A stretch of 64,000 nucleotides of DNA, taken from NCBI GenBank assembly GCA_021324935.1, contig JAJPIE010000059.1:1-64000 (forward strand). Reading direction: 5' to 3'. The DNA is from Acidobacteriota bacterium (GTDB lineage Bacteria > Acidobacteriota > Terriglobia > Acidiferrales > UBA7541). Each line of letters opens with the position of its first letter. The stretch's first letter is position 1. Under the pieces are notes generated by a model, which was not told the origin of the DNA, did not search any database, and was given only the letters and a program-made list of their open reading frames with translations. The translations under genes were made by a program, and so were the position numbers. Below are positions 8,632-16,358 of this stretch, in pieces.

Positions 8632-10339
8632 AATGGACTCCAGAGGAATCTTTCCAGGACGCGCCGGTCATGGAATGGAGGTGACGTGGGAAGACGGCGG
8701 GATTCACGCTGAGGAGCCAGTCATTCCATTGCCTGGCTTTTTGGGTGGCCTCGGGAGTTTTGGCTGCGGCTGCGGTATTGGCGGCTTGGGAGGCCCATTG
8801 CTGCTGGACGGCGGGCCAATCGAGCTTTTGAAGGTCGAAATAGGAAAAGCCGTTCAATTTTTCGGGAAACTGGCTGCGCGCGGTTTGCAAGTTTTTGGGA
8901 AGCGTCGAGGCGCCTGGAGCGCCGGCCTGCGCAACGGAGGCGTGCAGCGTCTCGTTTTTGCTGGCGCCGAGAAGGAGATTCGGGGTCATGGCGAGGTGAT
9001 AGAAATTCCATTGCGCCACGCCCTTTGCGCCCTGACTGCCTTTGAGAGAAATTTTCAGGTAAGTGACGTTGCCCTCGTTGCGCTCGGAAGTGATCTGGTC
9101 GCTGAAGATGGTTCGCAGGAGCTTGAGAGCATCGGGTTTGTTGCTGATTCCTAGGAAGAAAACTCTTTTGTCGGCGTCCAGGGAAGGGCTGGTTTGGAGG
9201 GAGCCGAATTCGCCGCTGGTGAGGGCGAAGGCGTCCGGCAAGGACATGCCGATGCGGGTCTGCACGGAGCTTTCGACAGTGCTGGCCAAGCCAGCTGTGC
9301 TGGAGCCGGGCTGAGCGAGCAGGCGCTTCAGCGTGTTATAGATGCCTAGCAGGCTGATCTGCGATTCGTGGTAGTAGATGACGTCCGGCGTTAGCAGGGA
9401 GAGCGAGGAAGGTTGCGTCTGGCCGGTGGACCAAATGTCGAAGAGATTGCCTTCGGAAATGTCGCCGAGAACCGCACCTTGGAGGCGGGTGCGCGCGCCA
9501 TCGAGCGCGATGAGTCCGGCGAAGACGTGGACCGCGTCGAGGTGGAAGTTGTTCCAGAGCATTTTCATTTGCGGGGAGGCGGATTCGGCGTCGCCGGCGA
9601 TGTTTTTGATCTGGGGCACGCGAAGAAAGAACTCAACGAGGCCTCCGGAGAGAACGGGTTTCGCTTCGCGGTAGGCATCGGAATCGGCAAGCGCCGCCCC
9701 TGTCGCTTTGCCGGTGAGGCGCTTGAGGATTTCCTCAAAGACCGCGGGCTCGCTGGCGGAAACGGCGTATTTGCCGGTTTCGGCCCAGTAGTTGGTGCCG
9801 GACTTGCGTTCGACCTTGAGGGCTTTGACGCCGGCGAAGGTGATTTCCGTGAGGGTGGGAATTTCGTTGCTGTTGGCCCGCATGCGGACGACGGCTTTGG
9901 AGAGGAGATCTTCTTTGCCGGAACGATCGTAAACCAGAAACATGCCGTTCCATGGCGGCGTGGTGGCATTTGAAGCGTTAGCTTTCGTGGCGGCAACCTT
10001 CGGAGGCGCACCTTCGCGCGGGAGATAGCCGATGGTGAAAGGATTGTCGAGCAAGGTCGCGTAGCTGGCCATCTCCTCGGGGGAGAGGCCGGCTTTTTCT
10101 TTTTCGTTCTTTGCGTCGCTCATCCAGGCGTTGGCCAATGACGCGCGAACGGGGGCGAAATCGGGGTCGTCCCAAAGGCTCAGTAGGGAATTGCTTTTGC
10201 GTGCATCACCGGCGGGCGTGCCGCGCCAGAGGAAATAGAAAATCGTGCGAGCGGGAAGCTGAGCGGAGGCGGTTCCAGCCAGCAGGCCGAAGAGCGTGCC
10301 GAGCAGCAAAAATCGAGAGAGGGGGAATCGGGGGTGCAT
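8612..10339 (-). CDS. Secreted protein of unknown function (575 aa)
   Basis: Not a family I can name with confidence. It starts with a clear signal peptide (basic MHPR, hydrophobic core, TASA-Q cleavage site). The mature part is a large alternating alpha/beta protein containing FYFLWRGTPAGD early and repeated stretches on VLSGGLVEFF, LRVPQ and similar, reminiscent of acidobacterial DUF3352-like exported proteins; that link is a guess. No catalytic motif stands out. It overlaps the downstream VWA gene by 20 bp, so the two are probably translated together and may act together outside the cytoplasm. Confidence 0.75.
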   Translation of the reverse strand: MHPRFPLSRFLLLGTLFGLLAGTASAQLPARTIFYFLWRGTPAGDARKSNSLLSLWDDPDFAPVRASLANAWMSDAKNEKEKAGLSPEEMASYATLLDNPFTIGYLPREGAPPKVAATKANASNATTPPWNGMFLVYDRSGKEDLLSKAVVRMRANSNEIPTLTEITFAGVKALKVERKSGTNYWAETGKYAVSASEPAVFEEILKRLTGKATGAALADSDAYREAKPVLSGGLVEFFLRVPQIKNIAGDAESASPQMKMLWNNFHLDAVHVFAGLIALDGARTRLQGAVLGDISEGNLFDIWSTGQTQPSSLSLLTPDVIYYHESQISLLGIYNTLKRLLAQPGSSTAGLASTVESSVQTRIGMSLPDAFALTSGEFGSLQTSPSLDADKRVFFLGISNKPDALKLLRTIFSDQITSERNEGNVTYLKISLKGSQGAKGVAQWNFYHLAMTPNLLLGASKNETLHASVAQAGAPGASTLPKNLQTARSQFPEKLNGFSYFDLQKLDWPAVQQQWASQAANTAAAAKTPEATQKARQWNDWLLSVNPAVFPRHLHSMTGASWKDSSGVHFDEWVD

Positions 10340-10513
10340 GGGGAAGAGATCCTCCGGAAGCCTGGCAATGAACTACAGAAGATCGTAGCTTCCAGGGAAG
10401 AAACACCAAAGCCCCGCGGCGGCCGGAGTTTCCAAAACCGGGGTTGCCGGGCGGAGCGTGGCTTCGATTCGATTGAATTGCGCGGCGTTTGCCGCGCCGG
10501 AACGATGCGCCAA

Positions 10514-11395
10514 CTACTGCTTTGCGGGCGCGGGGCTGGCGGCCGGGCTGCCGCCTTCCTTCGGCGTGGCCAGGTAGCCGGTGATTTGATTCTTGTTGAC
10601 GTCGAAAACGACGATCTCGTAGGGGGCCAGGCGGGAGCTGCCTTTCACGTAGAACTGCACGGGCTCGCCGGCGGTCTTGTCCTTCTTTTCGATGGATTTG
10701 TCGTCGGCCAGAACGGTCACGGTGTACTTGGATTTTTTCTGGTCCGTTTTGTCGAGCTTAAGCTGGACGGGGCCGACGCGCTGAGGCGTTTTGGATTTTT
10801 GCAGCGTGAATTCGTAGTAGTTGCGGTCGCCGCGGCGCTTGAGTTCCTCGAGGTCGTCGTGGTTGCGGGCAATGAGGCCGCTCATAACGCCCATGTCGCC
10901 GGTGGCGCGTTCGAGCTTGGACTTGGTGGCCTCGAGGTCGGAGCGGGTGGCTTCGATGTCTTTCTTCGCGCCGCTGACATCGGTGGCGACGGCCCCGATT
11001 TTTTCCTCGCTCTCCTTCTGCGTTTGGGCGATTTGCGCCGTGAGTTTCGCATCGCTGGCGGTCTGCTGCTTGCGGATGGCTTCGGCGCGGCTGCGGGCGT
11101 CGGCGAGTTCGGCCTGGGTCATGCCGATCTTCTGGGAAGTGACGTCCATCTGTCCTTTCAGATCGGCGAGGCGGGTGTTGGCTTGCTCGAGCTGCGCGGT
11201 CAGGATCTTGTTTTGATCCTCCGCCTTGGAGAGTTCCTGCTCGAGGCGGGTTTGCACGGAGTGGCCTGCATAGGCCAGCGCTCCGATCGCCGCGACAACA
11301 ATGGCGAAAAGAATGGTGATCCAGCGCGGAGTGCCTCCCCCACTGTCATAGTGGTAGGACTCTTGCGGGTTGGGAATATTTGGAGAAATGCTCAT
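10514..11395 (-). CDS. Membrane-anchored coiled-coil protein of unknown function
   Basis: A 293-residue protein with a short cytoplasmic N-terminus rich in Pro, Ser and Gly, one transmembrane helix near residues 26-45, and a long coiled coil from about 48 to 180 with regular Leu/Ala heptads and many Glu, Lys and Gln. A compact beta-rich domain follows (about 185-280), then a Pro/Ala tail ending in PAPAKQ. The topology suggests a single-pass anchor with the coiled coil on the periplasmic side. It lies upstream of the 575-aa/VWA pair on the same strand, 174 bp away. No named family recognised. Confidence 0.72.
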   Translation of the reverse strand: MSISPNIPNPQESYHYDSGGGTPRWITILFAIVVAAIGALAYAGHSVQTRLEQELSKAEDQNKILTAQLEQANTRLADLKGQMDVTSQKIGMTQAELADARSRAEAIRKQQTASDAKLTAQIAQTQKESEEKIGAVATDVSGAKKDIEATRSDLEATKSKLERATGDMGVMSGLIARNHDDLEELKRRGDRNYYEFTLQKSKTPQRVGPVQLKLDKTDQKKSKYTVTVLADDKSIEKKDKTAGEPVQFYVKGSSRLAPYEIVVFDVNKNQITGYLATPKEGGSPAASPAPAKQ

Positions 11396-11478
11396 TCTCC
11401 CTCCTCGAATAACGACAATCTGCGTGCGATGCCGACCCGGGAATTATCCAACGAGTCGCGAACGAAGTCTATTCTCCG

Positions 11479-11901
11479 TCAGCGGGCTGGGCGCCGGCGC
11501 CTTCCGCGGGCGCGAGAATTGCGATCGGGCCAGCGGGCGAAGATGGATGTGTTCAGTCCGCCGCGCGGAGTGAACTCGCCGCGAACCACGCACCATTCGG
11601 GCTGGGTGGCTTCGACGATGTCGTGGAGCATCTTGTTGACGGCATTTTCGTAAAATATGCCGAGGTTGCGGTAGGCAAGCATGTACATCTTGAGCGATTT
11701 GAGCTCGATACAGGACTTACGGGGCTTGTACTGAATGGTGATGGTGCCATAGTCAGGCAAGCCCGTCTTCGGGCAGACGGAAGAGTACTCCGGGAAGCGC
11801 CTGGTGATGACGTAACCGGAATACTGGTTGGGCCAGGTTTCCAGATTCGGGAGTTTCGCGGAAATGCCGGCGCTGGCGTGCTCGTCGGTGTAATTTGGCA
11901 T
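11479..11901 (-). CDS. queF: NADPH-dependent 7-cyano-7-deazaguanine reductase (preQ0 reductase)
   Basis: QueF reduces the nitrile of preQ0 to the amine of preQ1 in the queuosine tRNA-modification pathway, using NADPH, in the cytoplasm. The catalytic region SVCPKTGLPDYG contains the Cys that forms the thioimide intermediate, and the QueF signature ELKSLKMY follows (the E[S/L]K[S/A]xK motif). Started at the ATG at 11901, which has GAGGG four bases upstream, it is 140 residues, the length of the short unimodular QueF type. Upstream ATGs at 11919, 11928 and 11949 are possible. The C-terminus carries an Arg-rich tail. No other queuosine genes are adjacent. Confidence 0.93.
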   Translation of the reverse strand: MPNYTDEHASAGISAKLPNLETWPNQYSGYVITRRFPEYSSVCPKTGLPDYGTITIQYKPRKSCIELKSLKMYMLAYRNLGIFYENAVNKMLHDIVEATQPEWCVVRGEFTPRGGLNTSIFARWPDRNSRARGRRRRPAR

Positions 11902-12011
11902 AGTACCCTCTGGAACCATTGTACCCATAGATTTCAGTACCAACGGCACTTGCCTCGTGGCGGGGAATGTCCTAAGCTGTGCGCATTCAGGGAGAGTAAC
12001 CAGCCACTCGA

Positions 12012-12365
12012 ATGACTTGCCCAGTCTGCAAGCATGATGGAGCGTGGCGATCGCGCCGCCAGAATTTTGCGGATTACATTCTGAGCGCGATGGGTGTCTA
12101 CCCGTGGCGATGCCACCATTGCCGAGCGCGCTTTCACGCCAGGCTCATGCCGCTGAGCCACTCCCTGCACGCGCACTGTCCGATCTGCGGAAATCTGGCT
12201 CTGCAGCGAATCTCTCCGGAATGCGTGGAATCGCTGTCCGCGTGGGTGTGGAGATTTCTGCGCATCCCGGCATTCCGGTGCGTACCCTGCCGCCACAAGT
12301 ATTTCTCCATCCTGCCGCTGTATGAGCCCCGGGATCGCGAAGTGGAAGTGGCTTCCGGCGATTAG
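12012..12365 (+). CDS. Small protein with four CxxC motifs (zinc-ribbon-like)
   Basis: A 117-residue protein with four CxxC knuckles: CPVC at the N-terminus, CHHC, CPIC and CVPC. They are spaced to make two zinc ribbons, each built from two knuckles. The segments between are aromatic and Arg-rich (VYPWRCHHCRARFHARL; WVWRFLRIPAFRC), which suggests nucleic-acid or protein contact. No signal peptide or transmembrane helix. It is divergent from queF, sharing a roughly 110-bp intergenic region. Metal binding is inferred from Cys spacing only; the biological role is unknown. Confidence 0.68.
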   Translation: MTCPVCKHDGAWRSRRQNFADYILSAMGVYPWRCHHCRARFHARLMPLSHSLHAHCPICGNLALQRISPECVESLSAWVWRFLRIPAFRCVPCRHKYFSILPLYEPRDREVEVASGD

Positions 12366-12409
12366 CTCCCCAAGCGGTCCGCAATAGGCGCTAAAAATTC
12401 AGGCGCAGC

Positions 12410-12868
12410 TCAAGGGCAGGCGATGGATTTTCCCTGGCGGATCAGACCGCGTTCATCCGTGGTGACGGCGTAGCCGCATTTTAGATCGTTCACATCCTCA
12501 ATGGAGACGTCGTAGGTTTTCTCTTTGTTGGAAAGATGCAGCCGGAGGCGCCAGCCCGGTACGATTTCGGGGCCGCTGCCGTAGAGAGCATGAGCCACGG
12601 TAGGGAATCCAGGCGAGGCCCATTTCGTGCCGGAAGGGGAAAAATAGCCCAAGCCCATCAGATTGTCCCAACTGGCGTAGACCTGATGTTGTTGGAAATA
12701 GTTCGCTTCGGCAGCGTTGATGGCGCGGGCGAGGTTTTGGGCGAAGCTGCGGCGTTCCTGCTCGGGCTGCGCGGTGGAAATGGTTTTTTTCTGGCACCAG
12801 CCTGGAGGTTGCGGGCCGAAAAGCATTGCGATCGCGAGCAAACCTAGAAAGCGAAAGCGCGTGCACAT
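12410..12868 (-). CDS. Small secreted protein of unknown function (152 aa)
   Basis: Starts at the ATG at 12868, eight bases after GGAGAACG; a longer frame to 12904 lacks a signal peptide at its tip. The N-terminus is a signal sequence (MCTRFRF then a hydrophobic stretch ending at GWCQ). The mature part begins with a helix containing ARAINAAEANYFQQHQ and then YASWDNLMGLGYF, a pattern seen in pilin-like and other extracytoplasmic acidobacterial proteins, though no prepilin peptidase site is visible here. It stands alone between two plus-strand genes. Role unknown. Confidence 0.6.
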   Translation of the reverse strand: MCTRFRFLGLLAIAMLFGPQPPGWCQKKTISTAQPEQERRSFAQNLARAINAAEANYFQQHQVYASWDNLMGLGYFSPSGTKWASPGFPTVAHALYGSGPEIVPGWRLRLHLSNKEKTYDVSIEDVNDLKCGYAVTTDERGLIRQGKSIACP

Positions 12869-13056
12869 GGAACGTTCTCCCAGATTCTTCAATTTGGACG
12901 GCACCGGCTAGTGTAGACGAGCCAGCAGCGATTCGTGCGGGGGAAACCACGCGAAAGGATCAGTGAGGGTTGAAGAGAGGGTTAGGCGAAGGGAGCAGGC
13001 GAAGCGTGCGTGGCGCGCTTTCCGAGGCACGCGGGGGTGGAGTATGATGCCTCTTC

Positions 13057-13084
13057 AAAACCTGTACCCCCCCCGGCAGGTTTT
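13057..13084 (+). promoter_or_regulatory. Leader hairpin directly before the GAF gene ribosome site
   Basis: AAAACCTG (13057-13064) and CAGGTTTT (13077-13084) form a perfect 8-bp stem with a C-rich 12-base loop containing eight consecutive C's. The CGGAGG ribosome site begins at the very next base, and the ATG follows at 13096. The position suggests an effect on translation initiation or mRNA stability. No known riboswitch class is recognised. Confidence 0.5.
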
Positions 13085-13095
13085 CGGAGGCAGCC

Positions 13096-13710
13096 ATGGA
13101 TACGCCTGCTCCCTCACAGGAAGGTGCTCGCCAAGAGGCAGCGCGCGTGGCGGCGCTGGACCGGTATGCGATCCTTGATTCGGAACCCGAACAGACTTTT
13201 GACGACCTGGTTACGCTTGCGGCGTACATCTGCAAGGCGCCGATTGCCATGCTGTCGCTGGTGGACGACCGCAGGCAGTGGTTCAAATCGCGGGTAGGCG
13301 TGCAGATTCGAGAGACGCCGAAAGATACATCCTTTTGTGCGCATGCGATCCAACAGGAAGACTTGTTCGTCGTCCCCGACACGTTAAAGGATCCGCGGTT
13401 CAAGGACAACCCGATGGTCGTGGGAGAGCCGCACATTCGCTTCTACACCGGTGCGCCGATTATCAACGAAGACGGATTCGCCCTGGGAACCCTTTGCGTG
13501 ATTGACAGGCATCCGCGGGAATTGGATTCCGAACAGAAAGAAGCGCTGTGGGCGCTGAGCCGGCTGGCACTGGGGCAAATGGAGCTGCGGCAGAATCTGA
13601 GCCTGCTGAAACAGGCGCTGAATGACAGAACCCGCGAGGAGCATGGGCGGGAGCTGGAGATCAAAAAGTTGGAAGAAAAATTGGTTCGCGTGCTGGGACT
13701 GAAGATTTAG
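13096..13710 (+). CDS. GAF-domain protein with C-terminal coiled coil
   Basis: A 204-residue cytoplasmic sensor-type protein. A GAF domain spans about residues 15-165: ALDRYAILDSEPEQTFDDLVTLA is the usual lead-in, followed by SLVDDRRQWFKS, DTSFCAHAI, IRFYTGAPI and LGTLCVIDRHPREL, the pattern of the GAF subfamily normally attached to histidine kinases and diguanylate cyclases. Here the output domain is missing and only a short charged coiled coil remains. It may dimerise or serve as a separate small-molecule sensor. Good CGGAGG ribosome site; a strong terminator follows. Confidence 0.85.
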   Translation: MDTPAPSQEGARQEAARVAALDRYAILDSEPEQTFDDLVTLAAYICKAPIAMLSLVDDRRQWFKSRVGVQIRETPKDTSFCAHAIQQEDLFVVPDTLKDPRFKDNPMVVGEPHIRFYTGAPIINEDGFALGTLCVIDRHPRELDSEQKEALWALSRLALGQMELRQNLSLLKQALNDRTREEHGRELEIKKLEEKLVRVLGLKI

Positions 13711-13743
13711 AAAAGCCGGGCTTGGTGGGATGCCCATAAAGGG

Positions 13744-13778
13744 AACGGCTCCGCGGATGCGCGGAGCCGTTCGTTTTT
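13744..13778 (+). terminator. Rho-independent terminator after the GAF gene
   Basis: A perfect 12-bp GC-rich stem (13744-13755 with 13760-13771), GATG loop, followed by CGTTTTT. It lies 34 bases after the GAF stop codon and just beyond the convergent stop of the Cys-rich gene, so it may serve both directions, though the T-run is only on the plus strand. Confidence 0.9.
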
Positions 13779-13789
13779 GAGAGGGAGGC

Positions 13790-14257
13790 TTATTTCCCGG
13801 AGGCATGTGCCGGGCACTGGGCGCCCATGCCCGGGCAGCAGCCTTTGCCGCCCTTGGCGCTCATTTTTTCACAGCAGGACTTGCCATCCTTCGCGGAGCA
13901 TTGACCGTCTTTCATCCCCTGGCAGCACGGCATTGCCGCCGCATTGGTTTTGTCCTGCGGAGCGCAGCAGGGCATGTCCTTGGCGTCCTTGCCAGTGCAG
14001 CACGAGGACTTCGCATCCGCGGCCATTTTGCCGTGGCAGCAGCCGTCGTGAGCCATGGGGGCATCGGCCGACGGCGCGCCTTTGGCGGCGCAACAGCACG
14101 CCTGCTTGGGAGCCGCGTTGGAGGGTTTATCCGCAGCGGGCGCGGGAGATTGCTGCGCCGGAGCGGGCGCGGATGGTGTGGCGGCTTGCTGCGCCTGGAG
14201 GGGCAGCCAAGCGGCCAAGAGCAGAGCCGAGAGAATTACGGAACTACGGACTTTCAT
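13790..14257 (-). CDS. Secreted Cys-rich protein, possible metal binder
   Basis: A 155-residue protein with a clear signal peptide (MKVRSS, hydrophobic core, LQAQQ). After a Pro/Ala/Gln linker the mature part carries a CCC and six or more CC pairs spaced every 12-17 residues, in contexts such as ACCCAAKG, DGCCHGKM, SSCCTGKD, MPCCAP, MPCCQGM, SCCEKM and GCCPGM, together with Lys, Asp, Met and His. Such vicinal Cys repeats suggest soft-metal binding (Cu, Zn, Cd) or a disulfide-stabilised surface protein. Neither is established. The next gene upstream on the same strand also encodes a small exported CC-containing protein. Confidence 0.68.
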   Translation of the reverse strand: MKVRSSVILSALLLAAWLPLQAQQAATPSAPAPAQQSPAPAADKPSNAAPKQACCCAAKGAPSADAPMAHDGCCHGKMAADAKSSCCTGKDAKDMPCCAPQDKTNAAAMPCCQGMKDGQCSAKDGKSCCEKMSAKGGKGCCPGMGAQCPAHASGK

Positions 14258-14350
14258 GAGATCACCTCGAATATTTGGAAATTTGTCGGAGAACCGGGAG
14301 GCACGTCCCGTGCGGAAAGCAAAAGGAGTCGAGACTGCAGGAGAGCTGTC

Positions 14351-14797
14351 TCAGAGCCGGAGAATGGAGGGCTTGACGCCAGGGCTTTCAGAGGGGGATG
14401 GGACGACAGAAGGAAAAGAAGCGGCTGCGGGCGGTGGCATTTGGAAGGAGAGTTGCGCCGCCCAAAGCGGCGCATGATTCCATTCGAAGCGGGAGACTTT
14501 TTGAAAGGGCATGCGCAGAGCCGCGTTGCCGACGATGGAGCAGCAGTTTTCCGCGAGCTTTTGGGAATTGCAGGATAAAGGAATTGAGGACTGGAAGTGG
14601 CGGGAATGTTGCGTCTCGATGGGGCAGCAGTTGTGGCGCGAAGGGGAAGGTTCAGGTTTGGAGGCAGGTGAAGCTCCTGCCGGCACCACAACTGCTGCTC
14701 GAGACTGAGGGCCAGAACACGCAATCACTCGCTGGTTGACGGACCAAGCAAGCAGCGCGACGATCAAGACCACTCCCAATAATCGTCTGCTGGCCAT
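14351..14797 (-). CDS. Small exported protein with Cys pairs, upstream of the Cys-rich gene
   Basis: A 148-residue frame with a hydrophobic N-terminal segment (residues 5-22) that could be a signal peptide or anchor. It contains HNCCPIE and ENCCSIV, then a Trp-containing stretch and a Pro/Ser-rich tail. No ribosome site is obvious before the ATG at 14797. It ends 93 bp upstream of the start of the Cys-rich gene on the same strand, so the two may be co-expressed. No family recognised. The 14258-14350 gap holds a short GCACG/CGTGC hairpin and nothing else. Confidence 0.48.
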   Translation of the reverse strand: MASRRLLGVVLIVALLAWSVNQRVIACSGPQSRAAVVVPAGASPASKPEPSPSRHNCCPIETQHSRHFQSSIPLSCNSQKLAENCCSIVGNAALRMPFQKVSRFEWNHAPLWAAQLSFQMPPPAAASFPSVVPSPSESPGVKPSILRL

Positions 14798-14915
14798 CGC
14801 AGTAACGAGTCTGCGTCGGACCGATTTTTCCTGCTGTGACTGCCATCACATAGGCAGAAAATATTTGTGAGTCCACTGGTTTGGCTGCCGTTGCGGGCAG
14901 CGGGAGCGAGAAACC

Positions 14916-15821
14916 TTGAAGCGCATCGGCTTACTTGCGGTTATTGCGGGATTGGGGGCATCGGCGGTGGTTGGGGCACCATCTATGGGCACACCGGTGA
15001 AGAAGGTTTGCGGGGATGGTTTGACATTGCGGATCAGCTCCTCCACGGCGGCGCAAGGGAATCTTTTGACAGTGGAGGTTTCCGGAGCAAAGGGGAACCA
15101 GGAAATAGCGGCGGAATGGGACGGACGGAGCATCCCGCTGTGGCGCGAAACGCCCGCCTCCGCCACCCTGCATTCGTTGCTGGCAGTGGACCTGGAAAAG
15201 CCGCCCGGAAAGTACGAATGGAAGCTTTCCTGGGCCGGGCCGGACGGGAATCCCGTCGTTTGCAGCCAGGCGATCACGGTGCGAGCGGGGAAATTTTCCA
15301 CGGAGCGGCTGAGCGTGGAAAACCAATATGTGCAACCGGATCCCGAACAGCAGAAACGCGCCGAAGCGGACCAGAAAAAGATGAGGGCGATCTACGACAC
15401 GGTGACGCCGGAGGTTTTCTGGAAGGGGAAATTCGAGCTGCCGCTGAAGGGAGTCACGAAGGGAAGCAATTTCGGGCGGCGGCGCGTACTGAACGGCGAG
15501 GCGCGTTCGCCACACACCGGTGTGGATTTTCCAGCGGCGGCGGGGACACCGGTTTACGCAGCGCAGGCGGGAAAAGTGGCGCTGGCGGAGAATTTATATT
15601 ATTCGGGGAATACGGTGGTGATCGATCATGGATACGGGATTTATACGCTATACGCGCACTTGTCGGAGATTGACGTGCACGCTGGGGATGCCGTTGAAGG
15701 GGCGGCGGTCATCGGCAAGGTGGGAGCGACGGGACGGGTAACGGGGCCGCATCTCCACTGGGGCCTGACGATCGACCACGCGCGGGTGAACGCGCTGCAG
15801 ATCGTGCAGCGGCGGCCGTAG
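14916..15821 (+). CDS. M23 (LytM-type) zinc metallopeptidase
   Basis: A 301-residue exported peptidoglycan hydrolase, or LytM regulator, using Zn2+ to cut peptide cross-links in the periplasm. Signal peptide at residues 1-20. A beta-rich domain occupies about 30-125. The C-terminal LytM domain has the complete Zn/catalytic set: His200 and Asp204 in HTGVD, and His279 and His281 in HLHWG, so it should be active rather than a degenerate EnvC-like activator. TTG start at 14916 with GGGAG about ten bases upstream. It is divergent from the small Cys-containing genes. Confidence 0.9.
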   Translation: MKRIGLLAVIAGLGASAVVGAPSMGTPVKKVCGDGLTLRISSSTAAQGNLLTVEVSGAKGNQEIAAEWDGRSIPLWRETPASATLHSLLAVDLEKPPGKYEWKLSWAGPDGNPVVCSQAITVRAGKFSTERLSVENQYVQPDPEQQKRAEADQKKMRAIYDTVTPEVFWKGKFELPLKGVTKGSNFGRRRVLNGEARSPHTGVDFPAAAGTPVYAAQAGKVALAENLYYSGNTVVIDHGYGIYTLYAHLSEIDVHAGDAVEGAAVIGKVGATGRVTGPHLHWGLTIDHARVNALQIVQRRP

Positions 15822-15890
15822 AAGAGAGCCCAAGAACAATCGACGCGGAAAAGAGAGACTAATTTGCGAGTGGGAAATAGCGGTTTCGGA

Positions 15891-15919
15891 TTGACTACCC
15901 TAGAGGGGTATGGTATCAA
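15891..15919 (+). promoter_or_regulatory. Promoter with a CsoR-like operator in its spacer
   Basis: TTGACT (15891-15896) and TATCAA (15914-15919) are separated by 17 bases. Across the spacer lies TACCC-TAGA-GGGGTA (15896-15910), followed by TGGTA. This TACCC/GGGGTA palindrome followed by TGGTA closely resembles operators of the copper sensor CsoR, such as the one before copZA in Bacillus subtilis as I recall it. The first recognisable gene downstream is the OprB-type porin, about 440 bp away. Regulation by copper or another metal is inferred; no csoR gene is in the window. Confidence 0.5.
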
Positions 15920-16358
15920 GGCAAAGTTCCGAAATTTGTTGACGCCCAACATTCCGGTTCGGGCCGGCGATTCCAGAGAACAGGATGCGAAGCGCGGTGC
16001 GTCGTCGGAGGGCCTGCCGTTGAGTGCCGCTTACCGCCCGATGTAGCGTTGTGCTGCGCTCCCGGAGATATGCGCCGAAACATCCGGGAAGCGAAGCGAT
16101 GTTACTTCCCGTTAATAAAAGGAAGGAAGCGGATCTGGCATTCTCGTTCTATTCCGTATGGATCCCCAGAGATGGAAATGCGGGATCTCCGCCGGTGCAG
16201 GTGCGGATCGATACCTCGATGAGCGGATTTGAAAGCGAGTTCGCCGGCGGCCCGAGCGAAGACGCCGTGGAATCGAGCACAGAGGATTCCGGCGGTGATG
16301 CGAACGACAGTGTCCGAGCTGAGAGTTTTTCTAAACAGAGAGCGAAAGATTGAGATTC
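15920..16358 (+). other. Long leader or intergenic stretch before the porin gene
   Basis: No recognised gene. A frame at 16024-16353 (109 codons) ends at the porin start but its translation is compositionally unlike a folded protein, with a Ser/Glu/Asp-rich end and no ribosome site. I did not see a riboswitch or terminator. If the promoter at 15891 drives the porin, this is an unusually long 5' leader. Confidence 0.4.

Noticed and set aside
15864..16046. Short plus-strand frame spanning the CsoR-like promoter
   Set aside because: It begins upstream of the promoter, has no ribosome site and its translation is unremarkable.
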